DNA of 64,000 bases, taken from contig ML976703.1 in assembly GCA_010015655.1 (NCBI GenBank), forward strand, positions 280,449 through 344,448. Direction: 5' to 3'. How positions within the stretch are numbered: the first letter of the stretch is position 1; the number at the start of each line of letters is the position of its first letter. The stretch is from Bimuria novae-zelandiae CBS 107.79. Lineage: Eukaryota > Ascomycota > Dothideomycetes > Pleosporales > Didymosphaeriaceae. This document shows, in pieces, positions 43,912-55,068 of the stretch. The position numbers and the translations under genes were made by a program. The notes below the pieces were generated by a model that was given only the letters and a program-made list of their open reading frames with translations, was not told the DNA's origin and did not search any database.

Positions 43912-44223
43912 TGTTTCGGAAAGATGAGCGTAAGCATGACTATAGCTGCCCCACGTTGCGCGTGGTGGGGTACACGCGCTCTGTGGCTTCGGCATTTGCT
44001 GCGCCGACGCCTTCGTACAAGCTTCTGGTGCCCACGGGACGTACATCTGTTCCCGAGATGTGGGTCAAATGGTACATATGCACTGGTGCGCAGCACAATG
44101 ATTCTTGTTTCCACTCATAATCTAGACTTGAAGGGCTCATAGCGGCACTCTGGATACCAAATTGCAATATTTCTCAAGACATGACAGTCAACTGACGATG
44201 GCGCCCAAGCTGTCGCACACAAT

Positions 44224-45823
44224 CTATGGCGTTATCTCCATTTCCTCCCCAGTCCGTCTGTCTGGGGGGTCTGCTTTACTCAAGCACCCCGGACAATTGT
44301 GCAGCACAATATGACAAAACATATCGCAGTCGATGCAAAAGTGACTCTCGCACGCCCTGCATTCGTACCTCGAGCTCTCGCTTGCTTTCTGCTCTCCACT
44401 CTCGTCCCAATCCATCTGCGCCTGCTCAACAAACCTATTCATGCCCCCGTTCACGCCGTGTCCGTTGGTGTCTTTCTCGCGATGCGTGTCGTCCGGTGGT
44501 GGAGGTTCTGGGAAGGGTGTGAGGCAGGCGAGGCAGGCTTTTGTTCCCTTCTCTCGTGCGCGCTGCCAATGTACCTCGGCCCAGTTGCGCAGGGGGAAGA
44601 GGTGATGGTAAGAGCGAGCGAGATGGGTGGACAGGAGAAGGGTCAGTTGGCAGCTAGGACATGTAATGGGGAGACTGCAGACTTTGGTACTGCATCTTGA
44701 ACATGTATATCCGCCGGTTGTCAGTATGCCATGGCATGCGCACATTGTGGGCGTATCTTCTACCACTCTTGAGGGAAAGCCCATCATCATGAGCGCAGCC
44801 GCGGATTCGGGAGACGCCACCGCTTGTGCGCTTTTGGATGTGCGTACAACTGGAGGCGTTGTGGTTGCGAGGAGAAGCTCGCGCAGGAGCTCCTGGTCCG
44901 TGGCAACGACGTACTCGCTTTCGTCGCCTGCGTTCGTGCGACTTACTATCTCGGTGCATATTTTGAGGCGGGCGCTCATGCCGATCACGCTGACACGGAC
45001 ACGGTCGCGAACGCAATCCTTGATGGTTTGGTGTATATCGCCTGGGTCGAGCGATAACAACGAACCGAAAACGATAATGACTTCCCGGGTTCCATGGCTC
45101 GGGGTGTGGTAGAGTGTCGCTCTCGCCAACTCCAGGGCGTTCTGCAAGCTGGGCGACCCTTTCGGTTCTTTCGAAAAGTCTTGGGGGTTCTTGGGTGTTC
45201 TCAGGCCCTGTATCGCAGTGATATGATCCGCAGGATTTCCGGATAGTTCCGACACTCTAAGGCAAAGCCCGTCGTGCATGCCGAGAACGCTCATCTGCGA
45301 GATGGGATTCTGCTCGAAGAACTCGCGGACGTACTCTTGTGCATATTGGATCATGGCGTGGAACCGTGTGGGTCGCATGTCTTTCTCTAGCATGGCCTCG
45401 GAGAGGTCCAGGACGAGGACAACGTGCCGTATTATACCGCGCTGGAATGGCTTCGTATCTTTCCGCAACCTTTGTGCCATTGCGTGGTCAGCGCCCTCCG
45501 TGTACATGCCTCAAAGCGTGTGGTTACGCACCGGCCTATACGTACCGCTTCCGCTTCCGCTCTTCCTCCATCTGCTGTATGCTTTTTTCCGGTACGTCGG
45601 TGTCCTCTACTTCCTCGAACGTAGGCACGTATTCCTCCTCTTCCGACGAGTCGTCGCGCCTGCGCTCCCAAGCTTGCGCCTTGCGCTCAGCTTTCTTTGC
45701 CTGCTGCTGCTGTGCTTCTACCATCCTCCGTGCTGCCGCCGCATTGGAACCGCCGCCCCGGGGCCCTACGTACTCGTCATCGGAGCCGCTGTATTCGGAG
45801 CCAGAGTAGTCTGACCCTGACAT
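44224..45823 (-). CDS. SSL1: TFIIH core subunit Ssl1/p44 (GTF2H2)
   Basis: Exons (minus): 45823-45542 and 45495-44224; 517 residues. The 46-bp intron uses a weak GTATAG donor, chosen because it keeps phase. The acidic N-terminus (MSGSDYSGSEYSGSDDEY) leads to DTKPFQRGIIRHVVLVLDLS, the start of the vWA domain (about residues 110-290). Next are a C4 zinc finger (CACHGILTTGGYTCSRCSTK) and a C-terminal RING-like C4C4 finger (YECRACESHFCIDCDMF...HNCPGC). Ssl1 activates the XPD/Rad3 helicase in TFIIH for transcription initiation and nucleotide excision repair. A plain 312-bp spacer separates it from the FAH-family gene, which is on the same strand downstream. Confidence 0.95.
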
Positions 45824-46488
45824 GGCGCGATGGCAAGAGTTGCTGCTGCCGGTGTGGAAGTTGTCGACGTTTAGTCCGAGCCAGATATGCTCCGGTGGCA
45901 GCCCTGGGCGCGTCTCGAGGTGCAACGAAGCGGTAGGTAGATGGTCTCGTGTCCGCGAATCTCTTTGTTACAGGGTAAGAGTATGTGTGTAGAGGGCGTC
46001 CACGGGTATATTTGTAATCGAACTGAATGCGAGAGAGTAAGATTGGGAGTTGGTGTTCGGAGCGAAGCGCAATTGTGGGCCGCGGTACTTCACCGCGCGG
46101 TTTCGGGCGCACGGGCCTGGGAACGCCTGTGCACGTGACGCGCAATCTTGAAGGTTGCACGGTTTGTCATAGACGCCATCCCGTTGGGAATTCTTCGTCT
46201 ATAACCGTGTGAGAGCTACTTTCTCGACACTCGAGCAGAACAGACGACTGCCTTGCGCAGCAAATGCTCGCAAACATAATAACGGCCAACGAACAAGAAC
46301 AAGGCATCAGTGATTACATGGCTTGAAACTACATTATGTGTACATCGTAACCTGGACGCTAGCATGTCGTCCACCCGGAAATGTCCTCCAAGCTTGGTAT
46401 AATGCTATGCTAGAAATCATGAAACATTAGTTTTCGCAAACGCCAATCCCTTGCGTTATAGGTGTATTAATTCCACATCTCGTCGTTT
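45824..46488. other. Intergenic: SSL1 upstream region and CHS7 3' UTR
   Basis: No gene recognised. Confidence 0.5.
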
Positions 46489-47717
46489 TCAAGAATACGC
46501 TCCCGTTCCCCCAACACCAGGCGTTGGCCAGTCATCTTCTGTGATGCTCGACCAGAACACCCAGATCATGACTACTGAGAGGAGCGTAAACAGGGTCTCG
46601 AACAAGCCGCCGTTGATCTTCCCGTCTGTGCCGTTGCAGATGTGGACGCTGATCACGTACTGGAAGACCTGCGCAATGGCAAAGAGGATGACTGCGGATA
46701 TGAGATAGACTGCCCGTGTCAGTGAAAGCACAATTTTGATGGAAGGCTACATACCCATCGGTTTCCTCTCGCCGAGGACGCGCACGACAAGGAAGGTCTC
46801 CAGGCAGAAGAAGACAAACAAAAATACCAGCGGTACCAGTTGATAGAGCGTATAAAGCGAGTAGCTGCGGTTATTTTGCAAGACTTCCGCATCGGAAAAG
46901 TAGCCGGTCCAGTTGAATGCATGATCAAGCGCAATGTAGCCAGTCCCGACAAAGAGCACTGCAGCGGATATGAGGATAAGGCCCACAGACATGGGCGTGC
47001 CGTCGTCTAGCAGTTGATAGCCGACAAGGCCATTGAGCATAAGGATCCATGCGGTCGCGACGATCGAGGCAATGTGGACAGCAACAAATCCCTGGTTCTC
47101 GTCAGTCACGACCACACCGAGCGGCGGTCAGGACGTACCTTCCGTACTGCGGAGTCGAGTGGGAAGCCGCCGACGGTGAAGATTTCGCAGATTGAGACGA
47201 TTATGTAACCGAGGAGGAACAATTGCATCTCCCTGTTTTCCTAGTCAGCCCTCCATATGTGCTGTGTAAGATACGGACTGCGCACCTTCTCCCAACAGCT
47301 GCCTTCTTTCTTTCAGACCTCCATAACAGGAACAGTGTCGTGAGGATCGCGATACCGCACAGTAGTATGGAACCTGCTTCTGTCAACAGATGTTTGGCGG
47401 GCCAATGCGCAATACTAACCTAAGTTCGCCAGGACTCTGTCATTCGACAACGTTATGCCTCTCAATTTACAGCCACCGGGCCACCCGTTCCCTCCATTGG
47501 TAGGCGCCTGGCTGAAGAGCTGTCGCGCAATCGTCAGCAACGGCGCACGAGAAAGGATGGTGATGTGAGCATCAGGGAGCGACCTACATAACATACTGCG
47601 GCGAATTAGTAACGGACGTGTTTAGGACACGAGGGGGTCGCGGCGCATACCTGGCAACGTTGACCACGTACTCCCGCTGTCGCGACAGAAGGTGTTGAAG
47701 TAGCCGTAGCGCGACAT
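46489..47717 (-). CDS. CHS7: Chitin synthase export chaperone (Chs7 family)
   Basis: Seven exons (minus): 47717-47651, 47595-47588 (8 nt), 47519-47420, 47379-47286, 47232-47139, 47091-46755 and 46709-46489; 306 residues, with phases agreeing throughout. It starts MSRYGYFNTFCRDSGSTW, then LPVCYLF across the micro-exon, and has about seven membrane segments (ILLCGIAILTTLFLLW; MQLFLLGYIIVSICEIF; IASIVATAWILMLNGLVGYQ; and others). The signature is NGLVGYQLLDDGTPMSVGLI, with conserved ends VRVLGERKPMG and WSSITEDDW. Chs7 sits in the ER membrane and is needed for chitin synthase III to leave the ER. Introns are 40-68 bp. It is divergent from the sugar transporter gene. Confidence 0.92.
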
Positions 47718-48629
47718 GGCTGGACAGGGGGCTTCGGCGTTTGCAGCGCGAGGCTTCGCGGAAAAAATGCCTTCGTGGTTCTCTGGCGCAGATAGTCGCG
47801 CGATGCGAGGCGAGGGTATATCGTGTGCGCTCAATGGGGTAACGATAGTGAAAGCGAGGAGATCAGTGACGAGGCTTGACGCCTTCGCAGCCGTGGCTGG
47901 TTTTGAAACAGGATCTTGTTGGCTGGGCACCTCTGTGCAGGGAAGGTCGGCGCACTAACGCTCGCAACAATACACGCTAGATGGCGCACACAGCTGGTGT
48001 AAGGACGACGAGGGAGGCACTCCAAGTAGACGTCGGCGGTGCGAGGGGCGGCGTCGAAGCCAGAGCGGCAGTTTTGCATACAGCGGCCGACAAACAAATT
48101 ACCTTCACAGCGAGCTGCCAATCAGGCCTAGTTTCAGCCACGAGAAAGGGGGGCCCGTGCAGCACAGATGGATACATTGTTATGTAGCGCCTGCCCCCCA
48201 TCAGCATCGTCGCCTGTACCTAGGCACTGCAGAGTACGAGTAACTGCTGTAGTACTGACGGGGCTGGACAAGTGAACAATCACGAGGACTGAGAAAGTAA
48301 GGAGGATACCAGCTACACAGGAATCAAAGCCGTGAACTGTTGGTTGTGCTTGCCATAGGTGTGTATTGGCGAGCCTGTGAATATGACCTCACCGGCGCAT
48401 CTCCCGCAGCAGCGTTCCTAGGGTTCTACAACTCCTGGAGCGCCATCAGACACGACGTTGCTGCCCGCCTGGACGACGCACCTAGACTGCCAGTGAGGGC
48501 ATCTTGTTTTCATTAGCAGAGACACTGTAGATGCATTGCGGACCAGGCGGCCGGTGTAGGTTCCATGGTAGACAGTTGCCAGGGTCCGTCAGGGACACTG
48601 GGGAATCCCGCAACTTGGTGTTCACGTGA
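47718..48629. other. Divergent promoter region between CHS7 and the sugar transporter
   Basis: No supported ORF. The first coding exon of the transporter probably lies here, since the transporter frame opens at 48630 without an ATG. Confidence 0.5.
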
Positions 48630-51269
48630 AGCAACGTACTCCAGGGCGAAGTTGTAGAGTACGGCAGGGGCGTTGCCATCGGCCTGTGCCGTGCAGCGTC
48701 ATCGCGCTTTTCAACCGGCCATTTTCGAGCTCTTATCGCGGCTCCCAGCGAGTCGGTCCGCACGTTCGGTTTGGCCGCCGCACTTGACTTCGTTTGGCCC
48801 CCCCAGCCTGGTCTCCACTCCCGCTTGCTCTCCAATGTGACCAACCTGACCGCCAAAGTACACCATCTGCTCCTGCCTTGGTCCGGTGACGTGCATTCGC
48901 TTTTCGCCTATCTGAAGCTGGAGTCGGGCTGCTCCAACCAGCCACAAACCTTCAAGATTCCTTCCCACACGCACAACAGGAGGCCCGCCGACATCCCGCT
49001 CCACACGTTTTCGTCCTCGGCACGCCCACCAAGCAGCGACGCGGCCCATCTGCTGGACGACCACGACAAGGACAGCACCCGCTCGTCCTTCGACACGCCC
49101 GAGTCCGACTCGGATCTCTCGCTTTGGAGCGACACCGGCGACCTCGTCGACCAGCTCGCCGCCCAGGAGGACCCCCTCAGCGCCCGCCTGCGCGACTCGC
49201 TTGAAGGAGGGCACGCCTCGCGGCCTCGCCGCCAGCAGAAGCGCGTACGCTACGACTCCGGGACACGCTTCAACGAGAAGGACCGAGCGCTCAGGAAGGA
49301 GGACATTGAGATCCCTGACCCGGGTCCACGCTCCATTTCCAAGGCTGAGCGTATACTTGCTGCCATCATGGCGCCCAACGACGGGCCCTCCCGTATCCAC
49401 GGGCTGCATGGGAAAAAGCTGATGTGAGCCCAGTTGCCGACACCCGGCGAACCTGTTTGCTGACGCTGCCACAGCTACTTCACCAGCGTCTTCGTATCCC
49501 TGGGAGTCTTTCTCTTCGGCTACGACCAGGGAGTCATGTCCGGTATCATCACGTACGCCGCCTCGCAACCTCCCGTTCCCGACTCTATCTGATAAACAAT
49601 GCAGGGGCATGTACTTCAAAGATTATTTCAACCAGCCGACGGCTGCGGAATTGGGCACCATGGTGGCCATTCTGGAGGTTGGAGCCTTTATTTCCTCTCT
49701 GCTTGTGGGCCGCATTGGAGACGTGCTAGGCCGACGCAGGACCATCTTCTGGGGCTCCATAATCTTCGTCGTCGGTGGTGCCTTTCAATCATTCGCTAAC
49801 GGCATGGGCATGATGATTCTGGGAAGAGTTGTGGCTGGTCTGGGAGTTGGCACCCTGTCCACAATTGTTCCAGTCTACCAGTCCGAGATCTCACCACCCC
49901 ACAATAGAGGCAAGCTCGCTTGCATCGAGTTTTCAGGCAACATCACCGGATACGCTGTTAGTGTCTGGGTCGACTACTTTTGCAGCTTCATCCAAAACCA
50001 TTGGTCATGGAGGTTACCTCTGCTTATGCAGTGCATCATGGGAAGTTTGCTTGCTGCTGGAAGTCTTCTCATTTGCGAAACCCCCAGGTCTGTTTTATCC
50101 CGTCTGCCCAGCGAATATCGTGCTGACTGGGAACAGGTGGCTGTTGGACAATGATCACGACGAGGAAGGCATTGTGGTCATCGCTAATCTTTATGGAAAG
50201 GGTGATATACACAACCAGAAGGCTCGAGACGAGTACCGAGAAATCAAGATGAATGTGCTTCTGCAACGTCAAGAAGGTGAACGCTCGTACTCCGACATGT
50301 TTAAACGCTACTACAAGCGTGTGTTCATCGCCATGTCCGCCCAGGCCCTAGCGCAACTCAACGGCATCAATGTCATTTCGTACTACGCCCCTCTTGTGTT
50401 CGAAGAGGCGGGATGGTTAGGCCGTCAAGCAATCCTGATGACGGGCATCAACGCCATCACTTACCTCCTATCCACGATCCCGCCCTGGTATGTGGTGGAC
50501 ACCTTGGGTCGGAGAAAGATTTTGCTCTCTGGAGCCATAGCCATGTCGATTTCGCTCTCCGCCATATCGTATTTCATATATCTTCGAACGAGCTGGACCG
50601 CGAACCTCGTCGTCATATTCGTCATGATCTATAACGCTGCGTTCGGTGCATCGTGGGGTCCTATTCCGTGGCTGTACCCTCCTGAGATCCTACCGCTCAG
50701 CATTCGGGCCAAGGGTGCTAGCTTGAGCACAGCCACGAATTGGGCCTTCAACTGGCTTGTTGGAGAAATGACCCCAATCCTACAAGAGCACATTCATTGG
50801 CGTTTGTATCTCATCCATGCGTTTTTCTGTGCCGTAAGTTTCGTTATTGGTAAGTTGCTAGCTTGAATCGACACGCACGCCTACTGACAGTCACACAGTC
50901 TGGTTCATCTACCCTGAAACTGCCAATGTTCGTCTCGAGGACATGAACTCTATCTTCGGCGACGCTACATCAGTCCAGCCAACACCGCAAACCCTTGCTG
51001 AAGCGGAATCGCTGTTCAGCGGCGACGCACGCTCGCCTGTGCCATCGCTCGACATTCGGCGCGGTGCAGCGGAGAGCGCAATGCCAGGGCTCGATATTGA
51101 CCCACCAGACAATGTGGACGGTCTTGACAGCAAGCCTACCAAGGATGGCGAAAAGGGCGAGGGTATTGGTGGGTGGATTTCCAATATAGTGAAGAGGACG
51201 AAGGGGAATGGCGAAGGTGACAGTTCAGGCGGGCAGTACAGAAGAGTTGGACAAGATGAGCAAGAGTAG
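48630..51269 (+). CDS. MFS sugar transporter (SP family), 5' end unresolved
   Basis: Recognised exons: frame open from 48630 to 49423, then 49475-49552, 49605-50087, 50137-50849 and 50899-51269 (introns 49-52 bp, all phases agree). No ATG occurs in the first exon before 49370, so the start exon lies upstream or the protein starts at 49370. A long cytosolic N-terminus leads to SVFVSLGVFLFGYDQGVMSG (TM1). Signatures: GRIGDVLGRRR, VPVYQSEISPPHNRGKL, QLNGINVISYYAPLVFE, VDTLGRRK, PEILPLSIRAKGASL, NWAFNWLVGEMTP and FIYPETANVRLEDM. There are twelve membrane segments and a polar C-tail. It imports sugar across the plasma membrane; specificity is not predictable. Confidence 0.9.
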
Positions 51270-52038
51270 GCGCTGTCACGACTCGTGTTTCTGTATTCCG
51301 CTGCATCATGTACTGGCTGAGAAGAGCCGAGCATGCCATGATACCTTCGCAAAGCGTGCATCTTTTGCGTTGATTTGTTGTTTGAGATAGAGGGCATATT
51401 GCGTGAAATGTTGCGTTCACATGTATGCCCAGGTATAAACACTGGCGCAGCTTGACTTGTAATTTATCTTGGGTCTACAAGTACCGTTTTGCCCTGGACG
51501 CATTTTGTTTAGCCATGGTACTATTATACATACGAAAATGGTCGCTCGATTCGGGTCGTTACAGGTGGTAGCTGTGTCGCGGAACATTGGGCCTTACACG
51601 TAACTTTTGTGTGGCTCTGCGAGCCATACCCAGGTCCCAGGTCCCGATGTCGATCACTTACCACGTGATGCGTGGACAGGTGTTCCTTCCCTGCATCTCG
51701 GGAATCGCCCGTGCGGCGGCCCCTGCTCAGCTCCAACGTTGCCTTGCAGTTCTATTTCAGTACACACCACCACCTCTCCTGCGTCTAGGGGTGAAGTCTG
51801 CGCGGGAAATCCGTCTTTCGTCCTCTCCTTCTTCCTTTTCTATCACGTTGTAATTTTCTTTGACCGCCCCTCGTTTGCGAGTGCCGCCTCGTAGCCACGC
51901 AGCAGTGTAGGCCACCTCAGCCTCACTGCGACTCGACTGCCTCCCTTACGTGGACTTGTATTTTCCTGCAACGTACCCAATTTGGTTGCAATTAACTGCT
52001 TGGAAACAAGGACACGGATTCAAAGCTCGCTCTACAGT
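51270..52038. other. Intergenic between the sugar transporter and PMT2
   Basis: No gene recognised; it contains the PMT2 promoter. Confidence 0.5.
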
Positions 52039-54463
52039 ATGGCGTCGAACGCGCAGACGACGGGCGCAGACTCCAGAGCGGAGGCGCTGCGGAGAAGAAA
52101 CGTAGCCGGACAGACAACTCCAGGGCCAGCTGTGGCACAGGCGCCATTGGCAGAGAAGTCAAAGGAGAAGGTAGGCTTACCTCGAGGCAAGCGCATGTCA
52201 TCGGAATTTCCAGCTGACTCGTTACAGCCTTTCAGCGTGATCAGCTTCCTCGACGAACACGAGTTCATATGGGCCCCGCTACTCTTTACGGCCCTCGCCT
52301 TTTTCACGCGCATGTGGAAGATTGGCCTCTCACCCATCGTCACCTGGGACGAAGCCCAGTACGCTGAATCCCTGTTCACATCACTTTATCCATGTCTGAC
52401 AGTTGCCACAGTTTCGGAAAGTTTGGCTCCCATTACCTCAAGCGCGAATTCTACTTCGATGTCCACCCTCCTCTCGGAAAGATGCTTGTCGGCTTATCTG
52501 GATACCTCGCAGGCTACAACGGGTCGTTCGAATTCAAATCGGGAGAAACGTACCCTGCCGAGCTCGACTATACCTTCATGCGCCTCTTCAACGCCGCATT
52601 CGGTGCTGTCTGCGTCCCGCTGGCTTATTTCACTGCGAAGGAGCTCAACTTCCGGAGGCCGACCGTCTGGCTTGTTACGCTAATGGTGTTATTCGAGAAT
52701 TCGTACACAACTATCAGCCGATTCATTCTGCTCGACTCCATGCTGCTGTGCTTTACTTTTACCACTGTTTTCTGCTGGTCGAAGTTCCACCGTCAGCAAC
52801 GTGACCCCTTCTCGCCAGAGTGGGGTTTGTGGTTGATGCTACTTGGTGTGTCTATCGGCTGTGTATGCAGCGTCAAGTGGGTCGGGTTTTTCGTCACCGC
52901 ATTGGTTGGGTTGTACACAATTGAGGATCTCTGGCATAAGTTTGGGGATTTGAAGATGCCAAAGGTATGACCTGAATCCCATTTTGGTTGTCTTGAGATT
53001 AACACTTGCAGGTGGAACTGGCAACGCATCTCGCCTTCCGCGTCTTTGGCCTCATTCTCATTCCTCTTGCCGTCTACATGTTTTCTTTCTACCTGCACTT
53101 CCTCATCCTCGAGAACAGCGGTCCAGGTGATGCTCAAATGAGCTCTCTTTTCCAGGCCAATCTGCGAGGTACTGCCGTTGGGAAGGATAGCCCACTTGAG
53201 GTCGCCTACGGCTCCCGCGCCACTCTGAAGAACATGGGTTATGGAGGAGGTCTCCTGCATTCTCATCATCAAACTTATCCAGAAGGGTCACACCAACAGC
53301 AGATAACCTGCTATCACCACAAGGATGCCAACAACGACTGGTTTTTCTACCCCAACCGCCATGAGCCTGACTACACTCCCGATGAGGAGCTACGCTTCCC
53401 TGGAAACGGTGATGTCATTCGCCTGATTCACGCCCAGACCGGCCGCAACCTGCACTCTCACTCAATTGCTGCCCCTGTCACTAAAGCGGATTGGGAAGTT
53501 TCCTGCTACGGCAACACAACCGTTGGTGATACTAAAGACCATTGGAAGATTGAAGTTGTGCGCGATGCAGCTTCCAGAGACTATTCTAAGATTCGAACGT
53601 TGACGACTGCTTTCCGCCTGAAGCACGTCGATCTTGGCTGCTACCTGCGAGCCGGAAACGTCAATTTGCCACAATGGGGGTTCAAACAGATTGAGACGAC
53701 ATGTGTCAAGGAGAACAAGCCCCGCGATGTCTACACCCACTGGAATGTTGAAAGCCATTGGAACGAGAAGCTTCCCACTGGTAACCCTGACTCTTACAAG
53801 TCTCCCTTCCTCCAGGATTTCATCCACTTGAATGTCGCCATGATGACTTCCAACAATGCGCTGGTTCCCGATCCTGACAAGCAGGATGACCTCGCCTCTA
53901 AGTTTTGGCAATGGCCCCTCCTCCATGTTGGTCTTCGCATGTGCGGCTGGAACGACGACAGTAAGTTGACCCTCGTAAATCCAACGGACGTTATCTAATG
54001 TCATATAGTCGTCAAGTACTTCCTTCTCGGTAACCCCATCGTCTATTGGGGCTCCACCGCTTCGCTCGGGGTCTTTGCCCTCTACGTTGCCTGGTACCTC
54101 CTTCGCTGGCAACGCGGCTATGAAGATCTGAAGCCCGCCGATATCGACCACATTCATTACTCTGGTTTATACCCCGTTATCGGTTGGTTCCTGCATTACC
54201 TGCCTTTCGTTGCTATGGGCCGTGTCACCTATGTTCATCATTACTACCCTGCGCTCTACTTCGCCATATTGACTGCTGGCTTCTGCGTCGACTGGGCGAC
54301 GCGCAAGCTCAGCAAACAAATCAACTGGGTGCTGTATGGTGCGCTATATGTGGCGATTATCGGATTATTCTGGCTGTTTAGGGCCATCTGCTTCGGAATG
54401 GTGGGACCCAGCAGCCAGTGGAGGCATCTCAAGTGGTTTGATAGCTGGAGGATCACGGATTAA
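52039..54463 (+). CDS. PMT2: Protein O-mannosyltransferase, PMT2 family
   Basis: Exons 52039-52170, 52228-52358, 52412-52964, 53012-53960 and 54009-54463; 739 residues, the usual PMT length. The first luminal loop has the essential Asp-Glu in [15 protein letters not shown], rebuilt exactly across intron 2. [20 protein letters not shown] and [13 protein letters not shown] follow. The central luminal part carries MIR repeats ([60 protein letters not shown]). The C-terminal membrane part includes [20 protein letters not shown]. The enzyme transfers mannose from dolichol-phosphate mannose to Ser/Thr of proteins entering the ER, needed for cell-wall integrity. PMT2-type enzymes act as heterodimers with PMT1-type ones. 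Confidence 0.97.
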
Positions 54464-55068
54464 GAGATGATTTCGGAATCTGCCTTGCCGGGTTGGACTG
54501 CAGAACCGCATTTTTACCGAAAATGGTGGCCCCGTAATGGCTGCGAAAGCTGAAGACTTGTACTAACACCTTTTCTACACTTCAGTTTGTCTCGATAGGG
54601 TCTGGACGGAAAATAGGGTTGTGCGTATGGTGTTTGTCAAGCATTTTCATTGTGGAAGGCGCGCTGGCCTTGAGTACGGTAGTAATGATAAACAAGATAT
54701 TCTGCTCTCCGGCCCTATGTGCATGTCTCAACCTCGAAAGGCTGTCGGTCAGGCGCTCTCGCGTAAAGCTGAGAGCTGGCTATACAAGACTATGTTCATA
54801 ATTAACATTTAACTATTGTATTATCTATCCTAGGGTTATTTATCACCTTAAAGAAGTAATAGACCGTATCCTTACAGCCTACTTCTACCATTACGCGAGA
54901 GAGGCAGTCAACATGGTGCCTGCCAAGGCTGGGTGTTGCGCTAAACCCCTTGCTCACTAGTAATCCAAAACATGTCTCTCCGCAAAGACGGCACGCCAAA
55001 CACACGCTTGCTGACGCGACACCCTTCACATGCGCAACACGCCATAGCAAGGCTTGCTCGACCTCTAC
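54464..55068. other. Intergenic between PMT2 and MIF2
   Basis: No gene recognised; a minus-strand ORF at 54802-55233 overlaps the MIF2 start and has no protein character. Confidence 0.5.
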
